Source of the DNA: Microvirga makkahensis
GTDB lineage: Bacteria; Pseudomonadota; Alphaproteobacteria; Rhizobiales; Beijerinckiaceae
Length of the DNA: 64,000 nucleotides
Reading direction: 5' to 3'
NCBI RefSeq assembly: GCF_009830105.1
Contig: NZ_WURB01000019.1
Location: 1-64,000, forward strand
Below are positions 24,034 to 33,203 of the stretch, piece after piece. A model generated the notes under the pieces. The model made no database searches. It was not told the DNA's origin and saw only the letters and a list, made by a program, of their open reading frames with translations. The translations under genes and the position numbers were made by a program. How positions within the stretch are numbered: the first letter of the stretch is position 1; every line of letters starts with the position of its first letter.

Positions 24034-24066
24034 TGGAACATTCCTGAAACAGCTTGGAACGTTCCA
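24034..24066 (+). promoter_or_regulatory. two TGGAAC boxes 21 bp apart upstream of the DUF1127 gene
   Basis: TGGAACATTCCT (24034-24045) and the perfect palindrome TGGAACGTTCCA (24055-24066) are spaced by exactly two helical turns, 53 bp before the DUF1127 start. They are a candidate operator for an unidentified regulator; no regulator gene adjoins. Confidence 0.5.
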
Positions 24067-24118
24067 GGGCGCTCCAGAGGGATCTTGAAGGCCACACACG
24101 AGCGAAAGGAGACTCGTC

Positions 24119-24430
24119 ATGACCCGGTCTGTAGCGCCCGCCACTGCCTTTCCGGTAGCCCGCATCCTGACTTGGTTCGCACGTTCGCTCGTCTCCCTCG
24201 TGAAGGCTTTCAAAGACCGCCGGGAGGTCAGGAATTTGGAGGAGTTCGACGAGCGCATGCTCAGGGATATCGGCCTCACGCGCGGAGATGTGGAAAGCGC
24301 TCTGATGGAGCCCATTCATCACCGTCCCTCATGGGTGCTGGTTCGATGTGCGGAGCGGCCCATCCCTATGCGCGGCCCCGCCGCCGTCCGCAATCCACGA
24401 CCGGTGGTTCCGTTCGCGAGTCGGAGTTAG
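24119..24430 (+). CDS. DUF1127 domain protein
   Basis: A 103-aa basic protein. Residues about 33-63 (RREVRNLEEFDERMLRDIGLTRGDVESAL) are the DUF1127 motif with the hallmark L.DIGLTR. Longer than typical 45-70-aa members, with an N-terminal extension and a basic C-terminal tail. In alphaproteobacteria, arginine-rich DUF1127 proteins affect RNA turnover and phosphate or stress responses; whether this one does is inference. AGGAG lies about 9 bases before the ATG. It ends 4 bp into the convergent DUF937-like gene's last codons. Confidence 0.85.
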   Translation: MTRSVAPATAFPVARILTWFARSLVSLVKAFKDRREVRNLEEFDERMLRDIGLTRGDVESALMEPIHHRPSWVLVRCAERPIPMRGPAAVRNPRPVVPFASRS

Positions 24431-25164
24431 GACTTCTTCGCGCCTGTTCTCCAGGCCTCGTCGAGAATCGACTGGAGGGACGTGAGATACTCCATCTGCA
24501 TCTCGCGTCCCTTTTCCATCATCTCTCCCCAGGAGGATGAAGGCGAGGACTCGGGTTCCTGGGGCTTCTCGGGAGTGGGCGCTTGCAGGAAGCTCGTCAT
24601 CATCTCCTGAAATGGATGAGGGGCTGGCGTCTTCTCAGCCTCCGACCCTTTCAGCCATCCGGACCAAAGTTCGGCCCATGGATTTCCTGTTCGCGCCCTG
24701 GACTTCTCATCCGGGCCGGATGACGTGAAGGTCTGGAGGGCGTGCGAGTGCGCCGTCATCCACTGGGACAATCCGCCTGCGAGAAGGCCGGCGTAAAGCG
24801 GCAGGATCTGCTGCATGGTCTCGACGCCGATCCCAGCGAAGTCGGCGGCCTGGTGCGCCACGCGGCGGCTTGCCTCGTCCGAGCCGAAAAGCTGGTCGAG
24901 CAGGCGCCTGCCCTCCTGCTGGGCCTGCGAGGAGAAGGTGCGCCCGGCCATCTGCCAGAACTGCTGGTAGCCGCCGCCCATCAGCGATTGCACAAAGCGG
25001 TTGGGATCCTGGGTCATGGCATGCTGCAGGCCCATGACGAAGGCCGGCATGAGAGCGGCCATGGCTCGCTGCCGCTGCTCGCCTGAGAGCTGGAACTGAC
25101 GCGCCAATGCCTCGAAGCCAGCTTGGGTCTGGGCCTGTCGCATTAGGTCGAACCAGTTGAACAT
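24427..25164 (-). CDS. DUF937-like / PHA-granule-type small helical protein
   Basis: A 245-aa protein. MFNWFDLMRQAQTQAGFEAL is followed by ALARQFQLSGEQRQRAMAAL and MPAFVMGLQHAMTQDP, repeated helical blocks as in DUF937 proteins (residues about 10-145). The C-terminal 100 residues are Pro/Glu/Ser-rich and end with helix MMEKGREMQMEYLTSLQSIL. That last segment recalls phasin-like helices, so a polymer-granule role is possible. The ATG at 25164 is preceded by GGAG. It is followed upstream by the MATE gene on the same strand, 38 bp away. Confidence 0.7.
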   Translation of the reverse strand: MFNWFDLMRQAQTQAGFEALARQFQLSGEQRQRAMAALMPAFVMGLQHAMTQDPNRFVQSLMGGGYQQFWQMAGRTFSSQAQQEGRRLLDQLFGSDEASRRVAHQAADFAGIGVETMQQILPLYAGLLAGGLSQWMTAHSHALQTFTSSGPDEKSRARTGNPWAELWSGWLKGSEAEKTPAPHPFQEMMTSFLQAPTPEKPQEPESSPSSSWGEMMEKGREMQMEYLTSLQSILDEAWRTGAKKS

Positions 25165-25202
25165 GACAGGCTCCTCGAAAGCTCGGTACCGGGCTTGCCC
25201 CT

Positions 25203-26582
25203 TTATGGGATCGGGACAGCTTGCCTCTCCAGACGCCGGATTGTCCAGAACGCAGTGATGATGGCTGCGATTCCGAAAACGATCGATCCGGCGCCGATGC
25301 CGAGCAGGGCTCCTTTCGGGCCGCCGACCTGCGCTCCAAAATAGGCAAAGGGGATCATGCCGAGAGTTGCCCGTCCCCAGTTGAAGAGGGTCGATAGCAG
25401 GGGATAGCCGAGATTGTTGAAGGAGGCATTGGCGACGAAGACGAGGCTGACGAAGAACCAGATGAACCCGCTCAGCTGACAGAAGAATTTCACCAGCTCG
25501 GCGGTCAGTGGCGGCGCATTGAACGCGATGACGACAAGATCCTGCAGCAGGAACAGCAGGAGCCACACTCCCAGTACATAAGCGATCATGAAGGTGAGAG
25601 AATCTTTCAACGTCTGCTTCATGCGGTCGTAGCGCCTCGCGCCCCAGTTCTGCCCCAGGACCGGGCCGATGGCCCCCGCCAGCGCGAAGACGCCAGCGAA
25701 GGAAACCGGAACGACTCGGTCGATGATGGCGGAGGCCGCAATGGCCTGATCGCCGAACTGAGCCATGATGCTGGTGAAGAAGGCATTTGCGGCAGGGGCG
25801 GCGAGATTGGTGAGGATGGCCGGGATGGCGATGGCGAAGAACGGCCTCGCATCGCGGACCACCGATTGCAGGGCGGGCCTCGCAAGCAGCCGATGGGCTC
25901 GGGTGACATAGACATAGCCGACATAGAAATAGACCACGCGCGCGAGGCTGATGGTGAGCGCGGCACCGTCGGCCTTCAGATCCAGGACGAAGATCGTGAT
26001 GGGGTCGAGGAGAACCGTGACGATGGCGACCGAGAGGGTCGCGTACATGCTGCGCTTGGCGTCGCCCGCAGCCCGCAGCACGGTGGAGAATGCCATCCCG
26101 ACTGACATCAAGGCATTCGTCGGCAGGGCGATCCAGAGGAAGCTCCGTGCCACGTCGTAGGCCGAGCCGCTCGCGCCCATCGCTCCGAGAATCTGAGGCA
26201 GGAACGGGAGCGTTAACAGGCTGACGACCGCACCGATCGCAGCCATGAGAAGGGTGCCGGAGGTCGCGAGGCGTCGTGCATCGTCGGACTGGCGTGCGCC
26301 GAGAGCGCGCGACACGAGCGCTCCGATGGGGATCATCAGGCCAACATTGATGGACACCGTGAAGAACATTACGACGGTCGCCAAACCGACGCCCGCCGTC
26401 ATGCTCGGATCGTCGAGCCATGAAATGTAGAGCAACGAGACGAGATCCACAATGAAGATGGCGATCAGGCCGGCCGCGCCCGTTCCCGTCATCACGAGGA
26501 CGTGGCGCATGGTCGAGCCCTGCACGAAGACAGGCGTATGGGCGCGCTCCTCCGCCGTGCGCTCTGCAGGGGTGGCGTCCAT
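25203..26582 (-). CDS. MATE-family efflux transporter
   Basis: A 459-aa membrane protein with twelve predicted hydrophobic segments in two six-helix halves. The first half contains VSLLYISWLDDPSMTAGVGLA and GLMIPIGALVSRALGAR; the second GVFALAGAIGPVLGQNWGAR, the paired motif of MATE exporters. It uses a Na+ or H+ gradient to expel drugs or metabolites. Its start codon shares a base with the stop of the KefB-type gene (TGATG), so the two are translationally coupled. Confidence 0.94.
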   Translation of the reverse strand: MDATPAERTAEERAHTPVFVQGSTMRHVLVMTGTGAAGLIAIFIVDLVSLLYISWLDDPSMTAGVGLATVVMFFTVSINVGLMIPIGALVSRALGARQSDDARRLATSGTLLMAAIGAVVSLLTLPFLPQILGAMGASGSAYDVARSFLWIALPTNALMSVGMAFSTVLRAAGDAKRSMYATLSVAIVTVLLDPITIFVLDLKADGAALTISLARVVYFYVGYVYVTRAHRLLARPALQSVVRDARPFFAIAIPAILTNLAAPAANAFFTSIMAQFGDQAIAASAIIDRVVPVSFAGVFALAGAIGPVLGQNWGARRYDRMKQTLKDSLTFMIAYVLGVWLLLFLLQDLVVIAFNAPPLTAELVKFFCQLSGFIWFFVSLVFVANASFNNLGYPLLSTLFNWGRATLGMIPFAYFGAQVGGPKGALLGIGAGSIVFGIAAIITAFWTIRRLERQAVPIP

Positions 26583-28459
26583 CAGAGGGCTCCCTCGCCG
26601 AGAATGTCACGTGTTTCAGGACTCAAGGCTTTGGCCTTCCCCGTCGGGGAGGTGAGTGGCTCAGGCGTGATCCTGGCTCCCACGACCAGCTCGGTACCAT
26701 AACTGGCGCCGATTTCCTTCTGCAGGAACAGGCGTGCGATATCGCGCTTGCGTACGTCGAGCGCCGCGCCGGCGGCGGTTTCCGCTTCGACGCCGAGCTC
26801 TTCGAGTGCCGAGCGGCCGAAGACGATGGCGGACTCGAACGTTTCGCGAATCTGGTAATCGATTCCGATCTTCAACAGCCTGACGGCATGAATGCGGTCG
26901 AAGGCGCGCACGAAGCTGCGGGCATTCGGAAAATTCCCGTGAATGATCTCGGCGATCCTCTCGGTCGTTTCGGGGTTATCCGTGCAGACGCAGATCATCT
27001 CCGCCTTTTCGGCGCCAGCTGCCCGCAGCACATCGAGGCGTGTTCCATCCCCGTAATAGATCTTGAGGCCGAAACGGGCGGCATCGCGCACGCGCTCCAC
27101 GTTGCTGTCTATGACCGTGGCGTCGATGTTCTGCGACAGCAGCACCTGGTTGACGATCTGCCCGAAGCGTCCGAAGCCGATCACGAGCACCCTGCTCGAA
27201 AGCTCGCCTTCCTGCCCCATCAGATCAACCATGCCCGAGGCCTCGGCTCTTTCTGGGCGGGAGAGCAGGGCCCTTTCGACGAGGGTCGAGAAAACCGGGC
27301 CGAGCAGCATCGTGATGGCTGCAAGCGCCGTCACGGTTTGCGCATCGCCCTGAGACATCAATCCGGCGCCGGTGGCGACGGGCAGGAGGACGAAAGCGAA
27401 CTCGCCGGCGGTGCAGAGAAGCGTTCCGGAGCGCAGCCCTTCGCGCCACGTGGCCCCGAACAGCCGCGAGAGAACGGTGATCAGGATGGTTTTTCCGGCG
27501 ATCACCAGCGGTGCAGCGAGGGCCAGCAACGTCCATTGCCGCTGGACAAGGGCGAGGTCGATGGACATGCCCACACTCATGAAGAACAGGCCGAGCAGCA
27601 TGCCGCGAAAGGGTTCGATGTCGGCCTCGAGTTGGTGGCGGAAGTTCGATTCGGCCAGCAGCAATCCTGCCAGGAAGGCGCCCATGGCCATGGAGAGGCC
27701 GACCTCCTCCATGAGCAGGGCCGCTCCCAGCACCACCAGCAGCGCCGATGCGGTCATAACCTCGCGGGAGCCGGTGCGCGCCAGAATGCGAAAGAACGGG
27801 TTCAGGCCATAGCGCCCGACCAGAACCACCGCTGCGATGGCGGCCGCTGCCTCCCCAGCGGCCAGGAGGCGCTCCAGGATCGAGCTTTCCGCGGTGGCTA
27901 TGCCGGAGGACAGCAGCGGCAGAATGGCGAGGATGGGGACGACCGAGAGGTCCTGAAACAGCAGGATCGCGAAGGAGCGTTGTCCGTAAGGCGTTTGGAG
28001 GTCATTGCGCTCTTCCAGCATCTGAAGGGCGATGGCAGTTGCTGAGAGCGCCACCGCGATGCCGATGACAACGGAGGCTTTGGGCCCGAAGCCGATGGCT
28101 AGTGCTGCTCCGCCGAGGCAGAGAGCTGTAATTGCCATTTGGGCGAAGCCCAGCCCGAAGATGTCCCGCTTCATGGACCAGAGGTGGGAGAGCTTCAGCT
28201 CCAGCCCGATGATGAAGAGCAGAAGCACCACGCCGAGTTCCGCCACGGTCGCGACGGTCCCCGGGTCTCCCACGAGGCTCAGGCCTGACGGACCGATCGC
28301 GATTCCCGCTGCCAGATAGCCGAGCACGGCGCTCAGGCCGAAGAAGCGGAAGATGGGCACGGCAATGACCGCCGCCCCGCAGAAGGTCAGGATGGGAGGC
28401 AGAAAACTGACATGGGAGGCTGGGTTGGCCATCGGTGATCGGATCCGGTGAGCGGTCAT
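26582..28459 (-). CDS. monovalent cation:proton antiporter with TrkA-N domain (CPA2, KefB/KefC type)
   Basis: A 625-aa protein. Residues about 20-400 form the CPA2 transport domain (12-13 membrane segments, with LFIIGLELKLSHLW and FQDLSVVPILA). A cytosolic RCK/TrkA-N domain (VLVIGFGRFGQIVNQVLLSQ, with a Rossmann GxGxxG) covers about 415-540. It exchanges K+ (or Na+) for H+ and is usually gated by nucleotide or glutathione adducts. The start may be the ATG at 28459 or at 28432 (MANPASHVSF); neither has a strong ribosome site. First gene of a unit with MATE and probably DUF937. Confidence 0.93.
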   Translation of the reverse strand: MTAHRIRSPMANPASHVSFLPPILTFCGAAVIAVPIFRFFGLSAVLGYLAAGIAIGPSGLSLVGDPGTVATVAELGVVLLLFIIGLELKLSHLWSMKRDIFGLGFAQMAITALCLGGAALAIGFGPKASVVIGIAVALSATAIALQMLEERNDLQTPYGQRSFAILLFQDLSVVPILAILPLLSSGIATAESSILERLLAAGEAAAAIAAVVLVGRYGLNPFFRILARTGSREVMTASALLVVLGAALLMEEVGLSMAMGAFLAGLLLAESNFRHQLEADIEPFRGMLLGLFFMSVGMSIDLALVQRQWTLLALAAPLVIAGKTILITVLSRLFGATWREGLRSGTLLCTAGEFAFVLLPVATGAGLMSQGDAQTVTALAAITMLLGPVFSTLVERALLSRPERAEASGMVDLMGQEGELSSRVLVIGFGRFGQIVNQVLLSQNIDATVIDSNVERVRDAARFGLKIYYGDGTRLDVLRAAGAEKAEMICVCTDNPETTERIAEIIHGNFPNARSFVRAFDRIHAVRLLKIGIDYQIRETFESAIVFGRSALEELGVEAETAAGAALDVRKRDIARLFLQKEIGASYGTELVVGARITPEPLTSPTGKAKALSPETRDILGEGAL

Positions 28460-28490
28460 CCCATTTTAGGGAAGCTTGCCCTTTCTAGGG

Positions 28491-28533
28491 TGTCTCAGCG
28501 GGAAGGGCGAGCCCTTCTTGAGAATGTCTCAGC
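28491..28533. promoter_or_regulatory. repeated TGTCTCAGC motif and inverted repeat between kefB-type gene and ispH
   Basis: TGTCTCAGC occurs at 28491-28499 and 28525-28533, and GAAGGGC-GA-GCCCTTC lies between them (28502-28517). A TTGACA at about 28555-28560 may be the -35 of ispH. The symmetry suggests a shared regulatory region of the two divergent genes. Confidence 0.35.
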
Positions 28534-28593
28534 CGCGAATTACCGTCGCTCCCGCTTGACAGGAGGGGCCTCGTCTCGCCACATCGCGGGATC

Positions 28594-29553
28594 ATGACGA
28601 AGCCAGCCCTCGACATTCTGCTTTGCGCCCCGCGCGGCTTCTGCGCCGGAGTCGTCCGCGCCATCGACGCCGTCGAAAAGGCGCTGACGATCCATGGAGC
28701 GCCGGTCTACGTGCGCCACGAGATCGTGCACAACAAATACGTGGTGGAGAACCTGAAGCGGAAGGGAGCAGTCTTCGTGCGGGAACTCGACGAGATCCCC
28801 GACACCGAGGCTCCCGTCATCTTTTCGGCCCATGGGGTCCCGAAATCGGTGCCGGAAGCCGCACAGGCTCGCAACCTCTTCGCCGTCGACGCTACCTGCC
28901 CGCTGGTGACCAAGGTCCACCGGGAGGCGCAGGTCCATCACAAGCGGGGGCGGCACATCATCCTTATCGGCCATGCGGGCCATCCGGAAGTGGTCGGCAC
29001 CATGGGACAGCTGCCGAAAGGCGCGGCAACCCTCGTCGAGACCGTGGGCGACATCGCTCGGCTGCAGCCCGAGGACCCGGACAACCTAGCTTTCGTGACC
29101 CAGACGACCCTGTCCGTCGACGATACCCAGGACATGGTGGACGCCCTGAGGGAGCGCTTCCCCTCCATCGTCGGGCCGCACAAGGAGGACATCTGCTACG
29201 CCACCACCAACCGCCAAGGAGCGGTCAAGCGCGTCGCGCCCCGAGTCGACGCGATGATCGTGGTGGGCTCGCCCAATTCCTCCAACTCTCAGCGCCTGCG
29301 CGAAGTAGCCGAGCGGGAGGGATGCCCGCTCGTGCGCCTCATCCTGCGGGCGGAGGATATCGATTGGTCGCTGTTCGGGAACATCCGCAGCCTCGGCATC
29401 ACCGCCGGCGCGTCCGCGCCGGAAATCCTAGTGGAAGAGATCATCGATGCCTTTGCAGAACGCTACGAGGTTTCGGTAGAAAGCGTGTCGACGGCGGACG
29501 AGAGCGTGTTCTTTCCTCTGCCGCGCGAATTGCGTGAGCAGGCGGCGGAGTAA
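28594..29553 (+). CDS. ispH: 4-hydroxy-3-methylbut-2-enyl diphosphate reductase
   Basis: A 319-aa iron-sulfur enzyme, the last step of the MEP isoprenoid pathway, giving IPP and DMAPP. The N-terminal [16 protein letters not shown] holds the first cluster cysteine, [12 protein letters not shown] the second and [12 protein letters not shown] the substrate-binding Ser/Asn block. [10 protein letters not shown] contains the conserved substrate His. Full length with the short N-terminus typical of the family. Followed after 3 bp by thrB, with rnhA overlapping next; this ispH-thrB-rnhA order is common in Hyphomicrobiales. Confidence 0.97.
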   Translation: MTKPALDILLCAPRGFCAGVVRAIDAVEKALTIHGAPVYVRHEIVHNKYVVENLKRKGAVFVRELDEIPDTEAPVIFSAHGVPKSVPEAAQARNLFAVDATCPLVTKVHREAQVHHKRGRHIILIGHAGHPEVVGTMGQLPKGAATLVETVGDIARLQPEDPDNLAFVTQTTLSVDDTQDMVDALRERFPSIVGPHKEDICYATTNRQGAVKRVAPRVDAMIVVGSPNSSNSQRLREVAEREGCPLVRLILRAEDIDWSLFGNIRSLGITAGASAPEILVEEIIDAFAERYEVSVESVSTADESVFFPLPRELREQAAE

Positions 29554-29556
29554 AAG

Positions 29557-30522
29557 GTGGCAGTCTACACGGAAGTCAGCGACGAGGAGCTCGCAAGCTT
29601 TCTCGATACCTACGATATCGGCGCGGTCCTCTCCTACAAGGGGATCGCCGAGGGCGTGGAGAACACGAATTATTTCCTCCACACTACTGAAGGCTCCTAC
29701 ATCCTGACCCTGTACGAGAAGCGGGTGAAGGAGGCCGACCTTCCGTTCTTCCTCGGGCTCATGCAGCACCTAGCGAACAAGGGCCTGAACTGTCCGCTGC
29801 CGGTCAACAACCGTCAGGGGCAGGCCCTCGGCCGGATTGCGGGGCGGCCCGCCGTGATCATCACCTTCCTGGAAGGCGTCGCCGTCCGCCGCCCCACCGC
29901 CAGGCATTGCGAGGCCCTGGGTGGGGCTCTGGCCAGACTCCACCTGGCCGGACAGGATTTCGCCATGAGCCGGCCGAATGCCCTGTCGCTCGACGGCTGG
30001 GCTCCTCTCTTCGCGCAGGCTGAGGCGCAGGCCGATACCGTTGCCGGCGGACTGGCCGACAGGACCCGGCGCGAGCTCGCCTATCTACAGGAGGTATGGC
30101 CGACTAGTCTGCCCACCGGCACCATTCACGCCGATCTCTTCACCGACAACGTGTTCTTCATCGGCACCGAAGTCTCGGGGCTGATCGATTTCTACTTCGC
30201 CTGCACCGATGCTTTCGCCTACGACGTGGCCATTTGCCTGAACGCCTGGTGTTTCGAGCAGGACGGCTCGTTCAACCTCACGAAGGGACAGGCCATACTG
30301 GCGGGCTATCAGGCCGTCCGGCGGCTCTCCGGAGAGGAGGTCGAGGCCCTGCCGGTCCTCTGCCGCGGCTCGGCCATGCGCTTCATGCTGACCCGCCTCG
30401 TGGACTGGCTCAACGTGCCGCCCGGTGCGCTCGTGAAGCCGAAAGACCCGCTGGAATACGACCGCAAGCTCCATTTCCACCGGCATGTGAAGCACGCCCG
30501 AGAATATGGGCTCGAGGCATGA
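29557..30522 (+). CDS. thrB: homoserine kinase
   Basis: A 321-aa kinase of the APH fold (the alphaproteobacterial ThrB type, not GHMP), phosphorylating L-homoserine in threonine synthesis. [20 protein letters not shown] is the typical start and [14 protein letters not shown] carries the catalytic His-x-Asp and downstream Asn; [19 protein letters not shown] follows. The start is a GTG at 29557. Its stop overlaps the rnhA start (ATGA). The partner threonine synthase gene lies separately at 37.6-39.0 kb. Confidence 0.95.
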   Translation: MAVYTEVSDEELASFLDTYDIGAVLSYKGIAEGVENTNYFLHTTEGSYILTLYEKRVKEADLPFFLGLMQHLANKGLNCPLPVNNRQGQALGRIAGRPAVIITFLEGVAVRRPTARHCEALGGALARLHLAGQDFAMSRPNALSLDGWAPLFAQAEAQADTVAGGLADRTRRELAYLQEVWPTSLPTGTIHADLFTDNVFFIGTEVSGLIDFYFACTDAFAYDVAICLNAWCFEQDGSFNLTKGQAILAGYQAVRRLSGEEVEALPVLCRGSAMRFMLTRLVDWLNVPPGALVKPKDPLEYDRKLHFHRHVKHAREYGLEA

Positions 30523-30977
30523 GAAATCCTGAGCGCGTCCTGATCTATACTGACGGCGCCTGCTCGGGAAATCCTGGGCCGGGCGGCTGGGCGGCAATCC
30601 TGTTCTTCAAGGGCAGCGAGAAGGAGATTTCCGGCGGAGAGGATCATACTACCAACAACCGCATGGAAATCACGGCTGCGATTGAAGGGCTCAACGCCCT
30701 TAAGCGACCCTGCGCCGTGGATCTCTTCACGGATTCCCAGTATGTGCGCCAGGGCATCACCCAATGGATGCACAACTGGAAGCGCCGCGGCTGGCGCACC
30801 GCCGACAACAAGCCGGTGAAGAACGAGGATCTGTGGCGCGCCCTCGACGAGGCTGCATCCCGCCACGACGTAGCCTGGCACTGGGTCAAGGGCCACGCGG
30901 ACGATCCCACCAACATCCGCGTCGACGAGCTTGCGGTCGCCGCCATGCAGCCTTTTAAAAAGAGGCACGCAAGATAA
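30519..30977 (+). CDS. rnhA: ribonuclease HI
   Basis: A 152-aa enzyme that cleaves RNA in RNA-DNA hybrids. The four acidic catalytic residues are visible: Asp12 ([15 protein letters not shown]), Glu50 ([13 protein letters not shown]), Asp72 (FTDSQYV) and Asp136 (RVDELA), plus His126 in KGHADDP. It starts within the thrB stop (ATGA overlap), so it is translationally coupled. Full length. Confidence 0.97.
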   Translation: MRNPERVLIYTDGACSGNPGPGGWAAILFFKGSEKEISGGEDHTTNNRMEITAAIEGLNALKRPCAVDLFTDSQYVRQGITQWMHNWKRRGWRTADNKPVKNEDLWRALDEAASRHDVAWHWVKGHADDPTNIRVDELAVAAMQPFKKRHAR

Positions 30978-31032
30978 AGGCCCCTGCGCGCATTCAGGCG
31001 GCAAGGACCTTCCCGTTCGGCGGCTGAGGAGA

Positions 31033-31515
31033 TCAGAGGTCCTTCAGGATGTTCTCCGCGCCCGATACCTGAGCCTTGGACGGCGTATCTTCCACGTTGA
31101 TGGCCTTCACCACACCGTCGTCCACCACCATGGAATAGCGCTGGGAGCGAATGCCGAGGCCGAAGCCAGTGCCGTCCATAGTCAGTTTGATGGCCTTGGC
31201 GAAGTCGCCGTTGCCGTCGGACAAGAACTCGATACCGTCGGCGCCTGCGGATTTGGCCCATGCGTCCATGACGAACACATCGTTGACGGCGGTGACCAGG
31301 ATGGCATCGGCGCCTTTGCCCTTGATCTCCTCGGCGCGCTGCACGTAACCGGGCAGGTGGTTGCGATGGCAGGTGGGAGTAAAGGCTCCCGGAACCGCCA
31401 CGAGCACCACCTTTCGTCCCTTGAAGAGATCGTCCGTCGTCTTGGCGATCGGTCCGTCCGGGGTCATGACACGAAAGGTCACCTGGGGGAGGCGTTCTCC
31501 GACCTGAATGGCCAT
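31033..31515 (-). CDS. peroxiredoxin of the Prx5 (thiol-specific, AhpE/hybrid) type
   Basis: A 160-aa peroxidase. The peroxidatic Cys49 lies in VPGAFTPTCHRNHLPGY, the Prx5 signature, and GLGIRSQRYSMVVDDGVV is the C-terminal core. There is no fused glutaredoxin domain and no second conserved Cys, so reduction probably uses glutathione/glutaredoxin. Convergent with rnhA and just downstream of the DsbD-alpha gene on the same strand. Confidence 0.95.
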   Translation of the reverse strand: MAIQVGERLPQVTFRVMTPDGPIAKTTDDLFKGRKVVLVAVPGAFTPTCHRNHLPGYVQRAEEIKGKGADAILVTAVNDVFVMDAWAKSAGADGIEFLSDGNGDFAKAIKLTMDGTGFGLGIRSQRYSMVVDDGVVKAINVEDTPSKAQVSGAENILKDL

Positions 31516-31553
31516 GCACTTTGCTCCAAGCTGTTGATTGAGGATCGTCCCTA

Positions 31554-32381
31554 CTAGCGCGGCTGTTCGCCGCCGTCGAGGCTCACCTGCGTCTCGATGG
31601 CCTCATCCCCAGCGACGAGTGTGAGGGTGAGGGGAGCGGGGCCTGACGCATCCTTGGGTTTCTCCTCGACGGTCACGGTGAAGCGACCGGCGCCCTCTTC
31701 GGGTGATGTCGAGACGTACCAGTTCTCCGGACCTTCGGCGAAAAGGACGGGCTTCGTCCCGATTGGGGTCCGAACGGAGACAGACAGAGCGAGGGGCTCT
31801 CCGGCCTTCGGTTGCACGGACAGCACCGCCAGTGGGCCTTGTGCGCCCAGGGCCTGCTTGCGCGGGACCTTGGCCATGGCCTGCTCGATCTCGATGCGGT
31901 CGGGGCCGGAGTCGGTGAGGGCCAGGGACAGGTCCGCGTGAGCCGGAATGCAGATGTCCTTGCAGACACCGTAATCCACAGTGAGCGCGAGCTTGACCGG
32001 CCTGTCCGCGACTTTGGACTCCACCAGAAGCGGCAGGATCACCTTCTGGCTGTAGACATAGGCGATCCCGGCCGCATCCTCATAACGTTTGGGAGCGGGC
32101 CACCGGACTTCGACATCTGCCACATTCTCCGAAGCCGACCAGTCGAAGCTCGGCGGCAGGCCGGATTCGCCGGGATTGCGCCAATAGGTCTTGAAGCCCG
32201 GATCAAGGGTGATTTCAATTCCGGCGAGCCACCGCTCGCCCTGCCTGCCTCCGGACAAGAGCCGCACCTGCGAATGGAATCCCTGCGCCGATGTCACGGG
32301 AGGGGGGGACTGTCCAAATCCGGGGAAAGAGGACAGAATCATAAAAACGATAGCTGCGGCGATGCGGAATGTGGTTGTCAT
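31554..32381 (-). CDS. exported DsbD-alpha-domain protein (thiol:disulfide interchange)
   Basis: A 275-aa protein with a signal peptide ([21 protein letters not shown], cleaved near 24). Residues about 40-270 match the N-terminal periplasmic domain of DsbD, with its two redox Cys in [18 protein letters not shown]. It lacks the eight-helix membrane domain and the thioredoxin-like domain of full DsbD, so another protein must feed it electrons. The peroxiredoxin gene follows on the same strand. Confidence 0.88.
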   Translation of the reverse strand: MTTTFRIAAAIVFMILSSFPGFGQSPPPVTSAQGFHSQVRLLSGGRQGERWLAGIEITLDPGFKTYWRNPGESGLPPSFDWSASENVADVEVRWPAPKRYEDAAGIAYVYSQKVILPLLVESKVADRPVKLALTVDYGVCKDICIPAHADLSLALTDSGPDRIEIEQAMAKVPRKQALGAQGPLAVLSVQPKAGEPLALSVSVRTPIGTKPVLFAEGPENWYVSTSPEEGAGRFTVTVEEKPKDASGPAPLTLTLVAGDEAIETQVSLDGGEQPR

Positions 32382-32486
32382 GGAACTGACGCCTCCCTGA
32401 GGCGCTTCCTTTATGCGTTTTCTATTCGGGTCTGCCATCCACGATCCCGTGATCGGGTTGCAGGCCCAGCAAGGCAGAATCGAGAC

Positions 32487-33098
32487 ATGAGCTTTCAGCA
32501 AGATCCCTATGGCGCCGGCTCCCCCTATCTCGACGGGCAATTGCTGGTGGCAATGCCTGGCATGATGGACGAGCGCTTCGCTCGCGCAGTGATCTATGTC
32601 TGCGCCCATTCGTCGGAGGGGGCGATGGGGATCATTCTGAACCGTCCTGCCGCAAACGTGAACATGTCCGACCTTCTGGTCCAGCTTGAGATCGTCCCCG
32701 AGCTTGAGCGTATCCATCTCCCGGAAAAGGTGGGGCGCATGCAGGTTCTCATGGGTGGTCCGGTCGAGACGAGCCGCGGCTTCGTGCTGCATTCACCGGA
32801 TTTTCACATTGCCCAATCGACGCTGCCCATCGACGACGGTGTATGCCTGACAGCCACCATCGACATCCTCCGGGCCATCGCCCAGGGTCGGGGTCCTCAG
32901 AACGCGGTCCTCGCCCTCGGCTATGCGGGCTGGGGCGCTGGCCAGCTTGAGCTCGAGCTTCAGGCCAACGGCTGGCTTAACTGCCCCGCCGATGCCGAGC
33001 TGATCTTCAGCGCGCCCGCCGATATCCGCTACGAGATGGCCCTGCGCCGGATCGGCATCGAGCCCGCCATGCTGTCGATGCAGGCAGGCCACGCCTAA
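32487..33098 (+). CDS. YqgE/AlgH family protein
   Basis: A 203-aa protein with [27 protein letters not shown] at about residues 15-40 and [14 protein letters not shown] in the middle, diagnostic of the YqgE/AlgH fold. [23 protein letters not shown] lies near the C-terminus. Full length; molecular function is not established although members have been linked to alginate regulation and RNA or protein binding. Divergent from the DsbD-alpha gene. Confidence 0.95.
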   Translation: MSFQQDPYGAGSPYLDGQLLVAMPGMMDERFARAVIYVCAHSSEGAMGIILNRPAANVNMSDLLVQLEIVPELERIHLPEKVGRMQVLMGGPVETSRGFVLHSPDFHIAQSTLPIDDGVCLTATIDILRAIAQGRGPQNAVLALGYAGWGAGQLELELQANGWLNCPADAELIFSAPADIRYEMALRRIGIEPAMLSMQAGHA

Positions 33099-33203
33099 GC
33101 ATCGGACGTTGAAGTGAATTGCGCATTTGGGAGCGAACCGACGCTCCCTCTCTTGGCTGGCGCATCGTTCAATAGGTCTCTCCGGGTCCGCACGATGCAC
33201 TGA
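33097..33203. repeat. GCATCG-family dispersed repeat, long form
   Basis: GCATCGGACGTTGAAGTGAA at the left and GGTCCGCACGATGCA at the right bound about 107 bp, with an internal GGGAGCG...CGCTCCC dyad and GGCGCATCGTTC in the middle. It fills the whole spacer between the convergent AlgH and GGDEF-EAL genes, so it may act as a bidirectional transcript end. Confidence 0.5.
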
